Below, piece after piece: positions 38,935 through 47,661 of a stretch of DNA of 64,000 nt. The position numbers were made by a program, and so were the translations under genes. Numbering within the stretch: position 1 is the first letter of the stretch; each line of letters opens with the position of its first letter. The stretch covers positions 1 through 64,000 of the forward strand of contig CAMIOS010000008.1 of NCBI GenBank assembly GCA_946222995.1. Direction: 5' to 3'. The notes below the pieces were generated by a model, which was not told the origin of the DNA, searched no databases, and saw only the letters and a program-made list of their open reading frames with translations. This DNA comes from an uncultured Enhydrobacter sp. (GTDB lineage Bacteria > Pseudomonadota > Gammaproteobacteria > Pseudomonadales > Moraxellaceae).

Positions 38935-40059
38935 TTAGGCTTTTGGCTCACTATCCACTGAATGCTGAACATTAGCTTTTTTAGCATTAACGATTTTGTC
39001 AAAGAGACCAATAAGGCCTTTAGGTAAAAATAGCGTCACAACCACAAACAGACCACCCAAAATTAATAACCACGCTTCAGGATACGCCACGGTAAAGTAA
39101 GTTTTTACTGCATTAACTACGCCTGCCCCTAAAATTGCGCCAATCAAGGTACCGCGTCCTCCCGTCGCTACCCATACGGCCATCTCAATTGAGTTAACCG
39201 GATTCATCTCGCTTGGATTGATAATACCTACTTGTGGCACATATAACGCTCCGGCAATGCCTGCAATCATCGCCGACAGCACCCATGCTGACAGCTTGTA
39301 CCAGAGGGTACGATAGCCTAGATATTGCAAACGGTTTTCGCTATCACGTACCGCACCAAGAATCCGACCATATGGTTTATTCATTAAATAACACAAGCCC
39401 AAATACGCCAACATTAAGGCTAGTGCCGTAGTAAAGCATAGTAGGGTGCGAGTCATCGGTACGGCAATATCCATGCCTAAGATAGTTTTGAAGCCAGTAA
39501 AGCCGTTGTTACCGCCAAAACCTGTTTCGTTACGGAAGAATAATAACGACGCTGCAAATACCATGGCTTGGGTAATGATCGAGAAATACACGTCTTTGAT
39601 TTTCGAGCGGAAGGCAAAGAAGCCAAAGATAAACGCCACAGTCGCTGGTACAAGAATCACTAAAATTGCCGCCCATGCAAAGTTATCGGTACCCGCCCAA
39701 AACCACGGCATTTTAATCCAACTTAGAAACCGCATAAATTCTGGGAATCCATTGCCTGCTGCTTGACGCATCAAATACATACCCATTGCATAACCGCCAA
39801 GAGCAAAATACAACCCATGCCCAAGGCTCAAAATCCCTGCATAACCCCAGACCAAATCCAGTGCCAAAGCTACCATCGCTAAGCACATAATTTTGCCAAT
39901 TAAGGTCACCCAAAAGGCAGATAAGTGAAACACTGAATCCGTAGGAAGCAAGTGTAACCAGGGTAACAGCATCAACACCATAAAACAGCTTATAATTGCC
40001 AAGCGACTCACTGGTTTATCTGCAAATAATTGTAAAATACGCATTCGTTTATTCTCCAA
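38935..40059 (-). CDS. urtC: Urea ABC transporter, permease subunit UrtC
   Basis: LivM-like inner-membrane permease of 374 residues with about ten hydrophobic segments. It contains LDLVWGYAGILSLGHGLYFALGG and the cytoplasmic motif GRILGAVRDSENRLQYLGY that contacts the ATPase subunits. The C-terminus is charged (VNAKKANVQHSVDSEPKA). The frame is intact. It lies 3 bases from urtB and 24 bases from urtD, so it is part of one operon. Confidence 0.94.
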   Translation of the reverse strand: MENKRMRILQLFADKPVSRLAIISCFMVLMLLPWLHLLPTDSVFHLSAFWVTLIGKIMCLAMVALALDLVWGYAGILSLGHGLYFALGGYAMGMYLMRQAAGNGFPEFMRFLSWIKMPWFWAGTDNFAWAAILVILVPATVAFIFGFFAFRSKIKDVYFSIITQAMVFAASLLFFRNETGFGGNNGFTGFKTILGMDIAVPMTRTLLCFTTALALMLAYLGLCYLMNKPYGRILGAVRDSENRLQYLGYRTLWYKLSAWVLSAMIAGIAGALYVPQVGIINPSEMNPVNSIEMAVWVATGGRGTLIGAILGAGVVNAVKTYFTVAYPEAWLLILGGLFVVVTLFLPKGLIGLFDKIVNAKKANVQHSVDSEPKA

Positions 40060-40062
40060 TGA

Positions 40063-41772
40063 TTACTCAACAAATCGACCTTTAAGAGCGAACAGACCTT
40101 GTGGGCGTTTTTGGATAAATAACACTACTAATACCAATAGGATGATTTTGGCAATCACTGCACCCAAGCCAACTTCTAGCATGGTTCCGCTAACGCCGAG
40201 ACCCAATGCTGCGAGCACTGCTCCCCAAATTTGACCGACACCACCAACGACCACGACTAAGAACGCATCAATAATGTAGTTTTGTCCCAAATCAGGTCCA
40301 ACATTGCCCACTTGAGCTAACGCACAACCGGCTAACCCTGCTAAACCAGAGCCCAGCCCAAACGCCATCATATCGACTTTAGCAGAGCGAATCCCCACGG
40401 CACGTGCCATTTGACGATTTTGGGTAACCGCGCGCACAAACAGACCAAAACGGGTGTATTTGATTAAAAACACGAGTAGAAGCAGTACAGTTACGGTAAA
40501 GCCGATAATGGCAATACGGTTGTAAGGCAACATCAGACTTGGCGTTAATGCGACAGCACCACTTAGCCAAGAGATATTGGACACTTCCACATTTTGCGCG
40601 CCAAAAATCATGCGTACCAATTGCATCAAAATAAGACTGACACCAAACGTGGCAAGCAAGGTTTCAAGCTGTCTGCCATATAGTGGACGTATAACGGTAC
40701 GCTCAATCACCATACCAATCACTGCACTCACCAAAAACGCCAGCGGAATGGCAGCGAGCATATACCAGTCGACATAGCCGGCTAAATGGCTCTCAAAAAA
40801 GCTTTGCACCACATACGTGGTATAGGCACCAATCATAATCAGTTCACCGTGTGCCATGTTAATGACGCCCAGCAAACCGTAAGTAATAGCAAGCCCTAAG
40901 GCCGCCAATAGCAAAATACTGGCCGTACTCAATCCTGAGAATACATGTCCCGTCCATTCGCTCATTTTGATACGAGATTTGACTTTATCATCCGCTGCTT
41001 GCAAGGCTTTTTTTAGCTCAGGTGAGTTATTCGGCTGTGCCAAGGCTGTATCAAGCTGGGCAAGCACATTTGGACTATTACTGGCTTGTAGGGTTTTTAA
41101 TGCGGCAATTTTAGTGATCTCATCACCTGACTGAAAATCAATGCGCGCTTGTAGTTGAGCGAGTGCGGCTTTGACAGTGCTATCGGTCTCGCGAGCATAG
41201 ATATCAGCGACTTGTTTTTTATCGAGCGTGGCAATATTGTCTTCTAAGATATGCACAGCTTTAAGACGTTCAGTGGCATCAGCAGATTTGAGCTTTGCTT
41301 TGGTTTGCCCAAGGGTCAACGCTGAGCGTAACACGTTGTTGAGGGTGACTTGGTTTAGATCACTTGGCCAATTACTCACAAGTTTGCGCTCAGGATAACT
41401 GTAGAGTTTGTCGGTATTTTCTAGTGTATAAACATTGCCTGCGTCATCACGATACAGCTCGTCTTTATTAATAAGTTCAACCAATTTGTCATATGATTCG
41501 CTAGAGCCTGTCCAGTTATCAAGCATTGCTTGACGCCCTGTGAAGTCAGCGCGTACAAATTTTTGAATATCATCGCCTGCACTACTAGCAGGCGAATTTT
41601 GACTGGTAACTGCAATTGGCGCAGTCGCAGTTGATAACGCCGGCATAGTGTCAGCGGCTTGAGCGATAGTTGGCACGCCCATGCTTACGCTTGCCATGAC
41701 AGCAACACTGAGCATCAATTTTCTATTGTGGTTAAAAAGTTGCCCCAGAGATTGTTTGGCTTTGAGCTTCAT
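40063..41772 (-). CDS. urtB: Urea ABC transporter, permease subunit UrtB
   Basis: LivH-like permease of 569 residues. As is usual for UrtB it has a long periplasmic N-terminal part: a signal peptide (VASVSMGVPTIAQAAD), then a helical repeat region to about residue 270. The permease domain follows with LAITYGLLGVINMAHGELIMIGAY and GLFVRAVTQNRQMARAVGI. The frame is intact. A strong terminator lies upstream between urtA and urtB, so most transcripts would normally cover urtA alone. Confidence 0.93.
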   Translation of the reverse strand: MKLKAKQSLGQLFNHNRKLMLSVAVMASVSMGVPTIAQAADTMPALSTATAPIAVTSQNSPASSAGDDIQKFVRADFTGRQAMLDNWTGSSESYDKLVELINKDELYRDDAGNVYTLENTDKLYSYPERKLVSNWPSDLNQVTLNNVLRSALTLGQTKAKLKSADATERLKAVHILEDNIATLDKKQVADIYARETDSTVKAALAQLQARIDFQSGDEITKIAALKTLQASNSPNVLAQLDTALAQPNNSPELKKALQAADDKVKSRIKMSEWTGHVFSGLSTASILLLAALGLAITYGLLGVINMAHGELIMIGAYTTYVVQSFFESHLAGYVDWYMLAAIPLAFLVSAVIGMVIERTVIRPLYGRQLETLLATFGVSLILMQLVRMIFGAQNVEVSNISWLSGAVALTPSLMLPYNRIAIIGFTVTVLLLLVFLIKYTRFGLFVRAVTQNRQMARAVGIRSAKVDMMAFGLGSGLAGLAGCALAQVGNVGPDLGQNYIIDAFLVVVVGGVGQIWGAVLAALGLGVSGTMLEVGLGAVIAKIILLVLVVLFIQKRPQGLFALKGRFVE

Positions 41773-41871
41773 GTTAGCCTCTTTTTTCCGTTTGCAAAGT
41801 TGCTGGTTAGCGGCAAAACGGATAATTTTTTATCAAATGATTGATTAAAAGGTAAAATTTTGGCAAAAAAT

Positions 41872-41913
41872 AAGCCATACCAGCTTGGGTATCAATGAGC
41901 GGTATGGCTTTTT
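41872..41913 (-). terminator. Terminator between urtA and urtB
   Basis: Perfect 10-bp stem AAGCCATACC/GGTATGGCTT with a 19-base loop, placed after the urtA stop on the minus strand and followed by a T-rich stretch. This arrangement gives more of the binding protein than of the membrane subunits. Confidence 0.75.
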
Positions 41914-41946
41914 AGCAAGATAAATTGCTAGATTACTTGAACATGC

Positions 41947-42576
41947 TTATTTTGGAATGTAAGGACTCCATGGCTCGGCTTTAATCGCATCTTTGGTTTT
42001 GTAAACTACGTCAAATTGACCATCTGCACGGATTTGTCCAATCATGACTGGTTTGTGTAAGTGATGATTTTTTGGATCCATGGTGAGCGTGTAACCAGAT
42101 GGAGCAGCAAATGTTTGACCCGCCATTGCTTCACGTACTTTATCTACGTCAGTTGAGCCTGCTTTTTCAACTGCTTGTTTCCACATATTGATACCGACAT
42201 AAGTAGCTTCCATCGGATCGTTGGTCACAACTTTATCCGCGTTCGGCAGTTTGTGGTCAATTGCATATTTTTTATAAGCATTCACAAATTTGATATTCAC
42301 AGGGTTTTTGACTGATTCAAAGTAGTTCCATGCTGCCAAGTGTCCAACGAGTGGCGTTGTATCAATACCGCGAAGTTCTTCTTCACCCACTGAGAAGGCC
42401 ATCACAGGAATATCCGCGGCTTTAATGCCTTGGTTACCCAATTCACGGTAGAAAGGAACATTTGAGTCGCCATTGATGGTTGAAATAACGGCAGTCTTTT
42501 TACCAGCTGAAAATTTCTTAATGTTACCCACGATGGTTTGATAGTTGTTATGACCAAATGGCGTGTATTCTTCTAG
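41947..42576 (-). pseudogene. urtA: Urea ABC transporter substrate-binding protein UrtA, N-terminal half missing
   Basis: The remaining reading frame encodes the C-terminal half (about 209 residues) of a UrtA-type periplasmic binding protein. It includes TAVISTINGDSNVPFYREL, FSVGEEELRGIDTTPLVGH and the C-terminal DAIKAEPWSPYIPK. Homology starts at LEEYTPFGHNNYQTIVGNIKKF near 42576. Just beyond, the frame meets a stop and unrelated AT-rich sequence. The signal peptide and about 210-230 residues are therefore lost. A GTG at 42531 is the only start-like codon. The break point CTAGAACTTACGCA may be the scar of an insertion sequence. Confidence 0.9.
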
Positions 42577-43019
42577 AACTTACGCACTATCCAAAGAAAG
42601 CATGATATGCTAAAGGAAAAACCCCGACCTTGGCAATGACGTACACCTAAAATACTTAAATTTACATTAAGCTGAATTCCTTCATCTAAAAGGTCTTTAG
42701 CTTTTTTATTATCTTTATTATTTCAAAATTTTAGTGTATATTTAGGTATATTAGATAGTTTTCGGTCACGTTAATTTTGCTGTATAAAATCAAAAGTGAC
42801 ACCGACCTATATCTGCCCCACCCTATTTCTAAAAAAATCTTAAATATTTTTATTTATTTATATTTAATATTAAATTTACTTAATATAATAAATAATTGGT
42901 AATATATTATAAATTAATTTTTTAAATATAATAAAAAATTATAAAGTTATATGGATGCTTTAAATTGATTAAATAATGCTAAAATAATTGTACTTGTCTT
43001 TAATCATATTGAGTTAACT
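42577..43019. other. AT-rich junction between truncated urtA and the accessory region
   Basis: 443 bases without a supported gene, becoming very AT-rich from about 42830. They contain the urtA break point, the 12-base repeat TGACACCGACCT at 42797-42808 and the promoter region of the AAA-ATPase gene. This is the boundary between core and accessory DNA. Confidence 0.6.
42797..42808 (+). repeat. TGACACCGACCT repeat, left copy
   Basis: Exact inverted match to 52816-52827. The overlapping CCGACCTATAT (42802-42812) also matches directly at 52715-52725. The copies bracket a 10-kb segment and may mark its ends. The repeats are short, so chance is possible. Confidence 0.5.
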
Positions 43020-44561
43020 ATGAAGAAGCTATTTCCAAAAGGAATACAAACTTTTGCTGATATACGCAAGGGTAATTACTATTATGTTGATAAAACATCC
43101 TACATTATTGAACTACTCAAAGAAAAATTTGTATTCTTATCTCGCCCCCGTCGATTCGGTAAAAGCTTAACACTTGATACGATTGCTGAACTTTTTTCAG
43201 GCAATAAAACCTTGTTTAAAGGACTATATGCCGAGAATCATTGGAATTGGCAGAAAACTTATCCTATTATTCGTATCGACTTTGGACTTAATACCAGTCT
43301 TAATTACGAGTATTTAACCAAAATACTGCATGAGCAAATTAGTGAAATCGAGCGTGAGTTTGGGATTGAGCGAATTTATGAGACTTATAGTGGTCGGTTT
43401 GGCTATTTGTTAAAAAGAATTTCTGAGCAGTATCAAAGTCAGGTGGTGGTGCTGATTGATGAATATGACAAGCCCATATTAGATAGCATCACGGATGAAC
43501 AGCAAGCTGTGTTAGTCAGAGATGTTTTGCGTGATTTTTATGGTTCAATCAAAGCCAGCGATAATTATATTCGGTTTAGTATGCTGACAGGTGTGTCAAG
43601 GTTTAGCAAAATTAACCTGTTTTCAGGGCTAAACAATTTAACGGATATTACCTTGCTAGAAGAATTTTCTGCATTGTGTGGTTATACCCAGGCTGAGCTT
43701 GAAACCGTATTTGCTCCTGAACTTGAAGGTATTGATTTAGCCAAGGTCAAACATTGGTATAACGGTTATAACTGGACAGGCGAATCCGTTTACAACCCTT
43801 ATGATATTTTGTTGTTCTTGTCTAATAGCAGAAAAATGTTCAAGGCTTATTGGTTTGAAACGGGTTCACCAACATTTTTGATGGATATGTTATTACATAA
43901 ACATATTGATATTACTAGCTTACAAGGGATTGATAGCAGCGAGCAAGTCTTATCACAGTTTGAAGTAGGTAATATCAGTCCAATTGCTCTGATGTTTCAA
44001 ACAGGCTATTTGACGGTTGATAAGGTTTTACAGCTACCCTTTGGCGTGCGTTATACGTTCAAATTTCCTAATATTGAAGTGCAACAAAGCTTCAATCAAG
44101 CAGTTATCTATAAGTTCCTACCGACACAAGCTCCTCAAATCATCCGCATTCAAAGTCAATTGTATCAAAATCTTGTGGATGATGATTTGGCAGGAATGTT
44201 TGCCACCATTCAAAGTTTTTTTGCAGGCATTCCCTATAATTGGCATAGCAATAACGATATCGCCCATTTTGAAGGCTATTGGGCAAGCGTTTTTTATGCG
44301 TATTTTGCCAGTATTGGCTTGCACATCAATGTCGAAGAGCCTACCAGCAATGGGCGTATGGATATGACAGTGCTTTTTGCTGACTGTATCTATATTTTTG
44401 AGTTTAAAGTGATTCGTCAGTCTAGTGACAAAGGGTCAGCACTTGCTCAAATTCAAGATAAAAAGTATGCTCAAAAGTATCAAGGATTGGGTAAGAAAAT
44501 TTATGAGATTGGCGTTGAGTTTGATGAAAAAAGCTTAGAAGTTGGATTTGAAGTCATCTAA
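43020..44561 (+). CDS. AAA-ATPase-like / PD-(D/E)XK nuclease-like protein
   Basis: A 513-residue protein of the AAA_ATPase-like (PF09820) plus DUF1703/PD-(D/E)XK (PF08011) pair. It opens with KLFPKGIQTFADIRKGNYYYVDKT. The P-loop-like segment is LSRPRRFGKSLTLDTIAELF (residues 40-59), and a Walker B-like VVVLIDEYDKP lies near residue 142. The C-terminal GRMDMTVLFAD plus YIFEFKV gives the D...E-x-K of a PD-(D/E)XK nuclease. The family is common in mobile and accessory DNA; its biological role is not established. It is followed after 32 bases by the first of the recombinase-module genes. Confidence 0.85.
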   Translation: MKKLFPKGIQTFADIRKGNYYYVDKTSYIIELLKEKFVFLSRPRRFGKSLTLDTIAELFSGNKTLFKGLYAENHWNWQKTYPIIRIDFGLNTSLNYEYLTKILHEQISEIEREFGIERIYETYSGRFGYLLKRISEQYQSQVVVLIDEYDKPILDSITDEQQAVLVRDVLRDFYGSIKASDNYIRFSMLTGVSRFSKINLFSGLNNLTDITLLEEFSALCGYTQAELETVFAPELEGIDLAKVKHWYNGYNWTGESVYNPYDILLFLSNSRKMFKAYWFETGSPTFLMDMLLHKHIDITSLQGIDSSEQVLSQFEVGNISPIALMFQTGYLTVDKVLQLPFGVRYTFKFPNIEVQQSFNQAVIYKFLPTQAPQIIRIQSQLYQNLVDDDLAGMFATIQSFFAGIPYNWHSNNDIAHFEGYWASVFYAYFASIGLHINVEEPTSNGRMDMTVLFADCIYIFEFKVIRQSSDKGSALAQIQDKKYAQKYQGLGKKIYEIGVEFDEKSLEVGFEVI

Positions 44562-44593
44562 ATGAAAGTTGGGTTTCTAGCTGAGACAGATAA

Positions 44594-45145
44594 ATGGCAA
44601 AAAACACATCAAAAATAACTCACAGAATCACCACCAAAACTCTGTCTGTAACGACTGAAAATTTTGTTGTCCATCCTTCGGTAGTTAAAGCCTTTCAAAT
44701 TTACTGTGAAAACTTCCCTACTCCTTCTGCTCACCAAAATTCGCATAAGCCCTTGATATTTGACGTCATAAAAGATGATGACAGATTTTACTTTTTTGAT
44801 AACTTTGCTGAAGTGGTGCTAGTCAATGATGCCAACAATGTAACAATTAGACCACTTCCTTTGTCAAATATCGACATTGAAAGAAGGGCTTGGGCATCTT
44901 TAAAAGCTGACTTTTATGCACTTAAGCCTATCAATCCCAAAATTTTTAATGAGCTTAAGCAATATATGCCAAAAAAAATTGCTGAGGAACTATTTGGGGG
45001 CAATATGACAATTGAAAAAATTTTAGATGATTTGCAGTTAGAACGTCATCATTATGATTATCAAGCCAAGTTACAACGAGAGCAACGGCAATATACTTTT
45101 CCATTATTTTCCCAATTAATTCAAGAGGCTCTAGATGGATATTGA
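44594..45145 (+). CDS. Hypothetical protein, first gene of the large-recombinase module
   Basis: 183 residues; I do not recognise the family. It is soluble, with no signal peptide or membrane segment. The N-terminus is basic (MAKNTSKITHRITTKTLSV), followed by a mixed central part with LIFDVIKDDDRFYFFDNFAEV, which resembles a small alpha/beta domain. The C-terminus is helical and charged (MTIEKILDDLQLERHHYDYQ). Its last 11 bases overlap the start of the 738-residue gene, so the two are translationally coupled and likely act together. Confidence 0.75.
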   Translation: MAKNTSKITHRITTKTLSVTTENFVVHPSVVKAFQIYCENFPTPSAHQNSHKPLIFDVIKDDDRFYFFDNFAEVVLVNDANNVTIRPLPLSNIDIERRAWASLKADFYALKPINPKIFNELKQYMPKKIAEELFGGNMTIEKILDDLQLERHHYDYQAKLQREQRQYTFPLFSQLIQEALDGY

Positions 45146-47351
45146 TAAATTAATTGCTGTCCTATTGCCAAAGCACGATGACGAGTATGTGCAGTCGTTA
45201 CGAGACTTTTTTCTGACGGTTACATCTATTACTGATTCTTCATTTGTCGGTTTTGATATTACGGATAAATCGAATGTCATATTGGAACCTAAACAGTTAA
45301 AAGTGATTTTTGAAAGTTACAAAGGCAAAACTACGAAGGAGAGTTATGAAGTTAAAGCATTTCTTGCTAGTAGCTATGTTCTCACACCATTTGATATAAA
45401 AAATCCATCATTGGAGTGGCAATGGATATCTAAGCTTTGCCACCTTTTACTATATTTTGCTAATAACGAGTTGACTCGGCGTATTAGCGAAACCAGCGTT
45501 GAAGCGAGAAAATGGCTTACACCCAAGTCTAGTTATCAATCGCTTTGGCAAAGTTGTTATACCACTTGGCAGGCAGATACACTAGAGCAAACCTATCGAA
45601 ATGTTCATCAACAACTAGAAATTTTTGAAAACGCTAATCACCCAAATTTATCAAAACTACAGTCAATTTATCGTACGCTTGAATTCGCTTATCATCATCG
45701 CCAACCCATTACGCGAAAGACTCAAGGTAGAAAGAGCCGAGCAAAACCAAAAATTGACGAGAGCTATACCCAAACGTTGGCTGTCAATGATATTGATGAT
45801 GATACTGATGAATTGGTAGAGGTTAGAGAGATTGAATCAACGCAGAATGATATTGATGCGTTGCGCGAGCGTCTTGATAATAATTTGCCTACTTACGTCG
45901 TTCTTGAGCAACGTAGCCTAAAAGCAACCGAAAAATTCTCCCCAAAACAAATTCAGCTTCGAACCAAGGCAAAAGTTTCCCATGCTAACCGCAATGAGCT
46001 ATTTAGTCTGATCAACATTCGTCATTTACCGCCTTTCGTGATACAAAATGTTTGTAGTAAGCTGTGGCAGTATTTTCATCAAGCAGACATCAAGAGAGAT
46101 AAAAAGCGCGCTGTGGCTTATTTACTGCTTTCGTTACACACCGGTTATTCGATACAACAGTTATCCGTTGATATTAATAATAATGAGAAAAAAATTGTTG
46201 ATGTTAGTAATCGAACTCAACAATTTGATTTTTTTATAAAGCTTGATATTACCCCATTGCGTATTCGGCAGGTAGGTATTGAGAATGTTCTAGCAAATCG
46301 CTTGTCATCAATAAAATTACCGCTACCTCATGAGTTAGCGAGTTTTTTGGCATATAAAGGTGAGCCGATGGCACAATGGATTGAATCGGTCATTGGTGAT
46401 TTACGTCACGAATTGGATCTACCATACCTGAGCTTAGCCCGTATCGAAAAGTCACTTTATACCTTGCTTATTCAGAAAATTACGACCACACAGATTGCTA
46501 GTATTATTACAGGCAGAAATGCTCGCAAACGTGCTGACCTATCGTATACCTCTCTTAAACAAATACAAATTTTCGAGGTTTATCAACAAGCGATTGCACT
46601 GTTGAATCAACGTAGTTGTTTAGATTTAAGTTATTTCAGCACTAAGCCAGATGCTGATTTTCGTATCGGTAGCCAAAATACGCCTGAATATTTATTGGTA
46701 AGACGCTTCTTTGAGCATTTACACAAACAGCTTATTACCCAGACGCATTACATTGATAAGTTTAATGCTTATAGCTTATGGCTCTGGCATGTGTCGCTAA
46801 TTCTAACTTCTGTTCGTGCGGTGGAAGGCGCACCTGGCTTTTTGAAGCAATTTAATCTAAGCCGAAAAATCGCTTGGATTCAAGACAAAGAAGAACGTTT
46901 CACCACCAATGCCCAACGCCTTGTACCAATCTGTGATTTTCTGGTTAAAGCAATACAAGATTACTTGGAATTTTTGTCAAAATTTTCTGCCAAGTTTGGA
47001 CGATTAAATCCTGCATTAGCTCAGCAGATTGAGCAAATTCTACAATCTAAACGTCCTTTAATTAATTGGTTAGATACCAAGGGCTATATGGCAAGTATGC
47101 GACCTGCGATTATTCAAAAACAATTAGCAGAAAATTTTAAGTTTAAAGCGGATTGGACACGTCATGTTGGGCAACGTTTTTTGCTAGAGCAGCAAGTTGA
47201 TGAAGCCATTATTTTGGCCATATTTGCGCATGAGATGTTTGGACAAGAAACTTGGCAAAAACATTCGTCAATGAGTGTGGGTGATATCATCGTGGTTCGA
47301 CACGTCTACGATGATTTAGCTCAAAAACTCCAATTACAGCAGATTGCATGA
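45135..47351 (+). CDS. Large recombinase-like protein with a degenerate tyrosine-recombinase domain
   Basis: 738 residues. The C-terminal 250 residues look like a tyrosine recombinase fold: an arginine in LILTSVRAVEGAPG (R561) stands where box I lies, and TRHVGQRFLLEQQVDEAI (R676, H677) followed by FAHEMFGQETWQKHSS resembles box II. The usual HxxR histidine and the catalytic tyrosine are not evident, so it is probably non-catalytic. Residues 190-210 are basic (RKTQGRKSRAKPK). The first half is unrecognised. AGAGGC lies before the ATG. It may be a partner of the 1097-residue recombinase. Confidence 0.7.
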   Translation: MDIDKLIAVLLPKHDDEYVQSLRDFFLTVTSITDSSFVGFDITDKSNVILEPKQLKVIFESYKGKTTKESYEVKAFLASSYVLTPFDIKNPSLEWQWISKLCHLLLYFANNELTRRISETSVEARKWLTPKSSYQSLWQSCYTTWQADTLEQTYRNVHQQLEIFENANHPNLSKLQSIYRTLEFAYHHRQPITRKTQGRKSRAKPKIDESYTQTLAVNDIDDDTDELVEVREIESTQNDIDALRERLDNNLPTYVVLEQRSLKATEKFSPKQIQLRTKAKVSHANRNELFSLINIRHLPPFVIQNVCSKLWQYFHQADIKRDKKRAVAYLLLSLHTGYSIQQLSVDINNNEKKIVDVSNRTQQFDFFIKLDITPLRIRQVGIENVLANRLSSIKLPLPHELASFLAYKGEPMAQWIESVIGDLRHELDLPYLSLARIEKSLYTLLIQKITTTQIASIITGRNARKRADLSYTSLKQIQIFEVYQQAIALLNQRSCLDLSYFSTKPDADFRIGSQNTPEYLLVRRFFEHLHKQLITQTHYIDKFNAYSLWLWHVSLILTSVRAVEGAPGFLKQFNLSRKIAWIQDKEERFTTNAQRLVPICDFLVKAIQDYLEFLSKFSAKFGRLNPALAQQIEQILQSKRPLINWLDTKGYMASMRPAIIQKQLAENFKFKADWTRHVGQRFLLEQQVDEAIILAIFAHEMFGQETWQKHSSMSVGDIIVVRHVYDDLAQKLQLQQIA

Positions 47352-47440
47352 TAGCTCATTGGAAGAATTAAGGTATGTGGTAAGCGAGTTTAGTCGAATT
47401 TAGGTGATAGACCATCTCCATCAGCAATAACGCTCGAATA

Positions 47441-47471
47441 TATGTCGAAATCCCATCAGGAAATCGACATA
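47441..47471. repeat. Inverted-repeat site 1 (12-7-12), putative recombinase or regulator binding site
   Basis: Left arm TATGTCGAAATC (47441-47452), 7-bp centre CCATCAG, right arm GAAATCGACATA (47460-47471). Ten of twelve arm positions pair. The layout equals that of site 2, 70 bp downstream. Confidence 0.7.
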
Positions 47472-47481
47472 AGCAGTTTTC

Positions 47482-47500
47482 ATGTCGATAGGATCGACAC
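47482..47500. repeat. Shorter inverted repeat between the two 12-7-12 sites
   Basis: ATGTCGA (47482-47488) and TCGACAC (47494-47500), 5-bp spacing. It uses the same heptamer with one mismatch and different spacing from the two main sites. Confidence 0.5.
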
Positions 47501-47510
47501 TAAAATACGA

Positions 47511-47541
47511 TATGTCGATTTTTAGCATGAAAATCGACATA
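47511..47541. repeat. Inverted-repeat site 2 (12-7-12), putative recombinase or regulator binding site
   Basis: Perfect 12-bp arms TATGTCGATTTT (47511-47522) and AAAATCGACATA (47530-47541) around a 7-bp asymmetric centre TAGCATG. This is the geometry of tyrosine-recombinase core sites (two inverted 11-13 bp arms, 6-8 bp crossover). A further half-site TCGACAT lies at 47565-47571. Confidence 0.75.
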
Positions 47542-47661
47542 TCCGTCATAATGTGTTTACACCATCGACATATCAAGCTGATATGTAAAAATTGAAATGT
47601 AACATCGAGGAACACTGGACAAGCAGGATCATGTATATCCTTACAGGTATTATCCAGAAAT

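Larger units (their letters stand above)
47352..47661. other. Intergenic region between the two large recombinase-type genes
   Basis: 310 bases without a gene but crowded with copies of TATGTCGA and TCGACATA. At least six complete or near-complete heptamers lie between 47442 and 47571 in alternating orientation. Two pairs share an identical 12-7-12 layout (listed separately). It probably holds the promoter of the 1097-residue gene. Confidence 0.7.

Noticed and set aside
42619..42645. Segment resembling the complement of a 5S rRNA 3' end (CCCCGACCTTGGCAATGAC)
   Set aside because: Too short and with no adjoining rRNA. A similar degenerate stretch near 37005 shows the match is weak.
47441..47571. 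Array of short repeats considered as CRISPR
   Set aside because: Repeats are 7-12 bases, alternate in orientation, and spacing is uneven; there are no cas genes.
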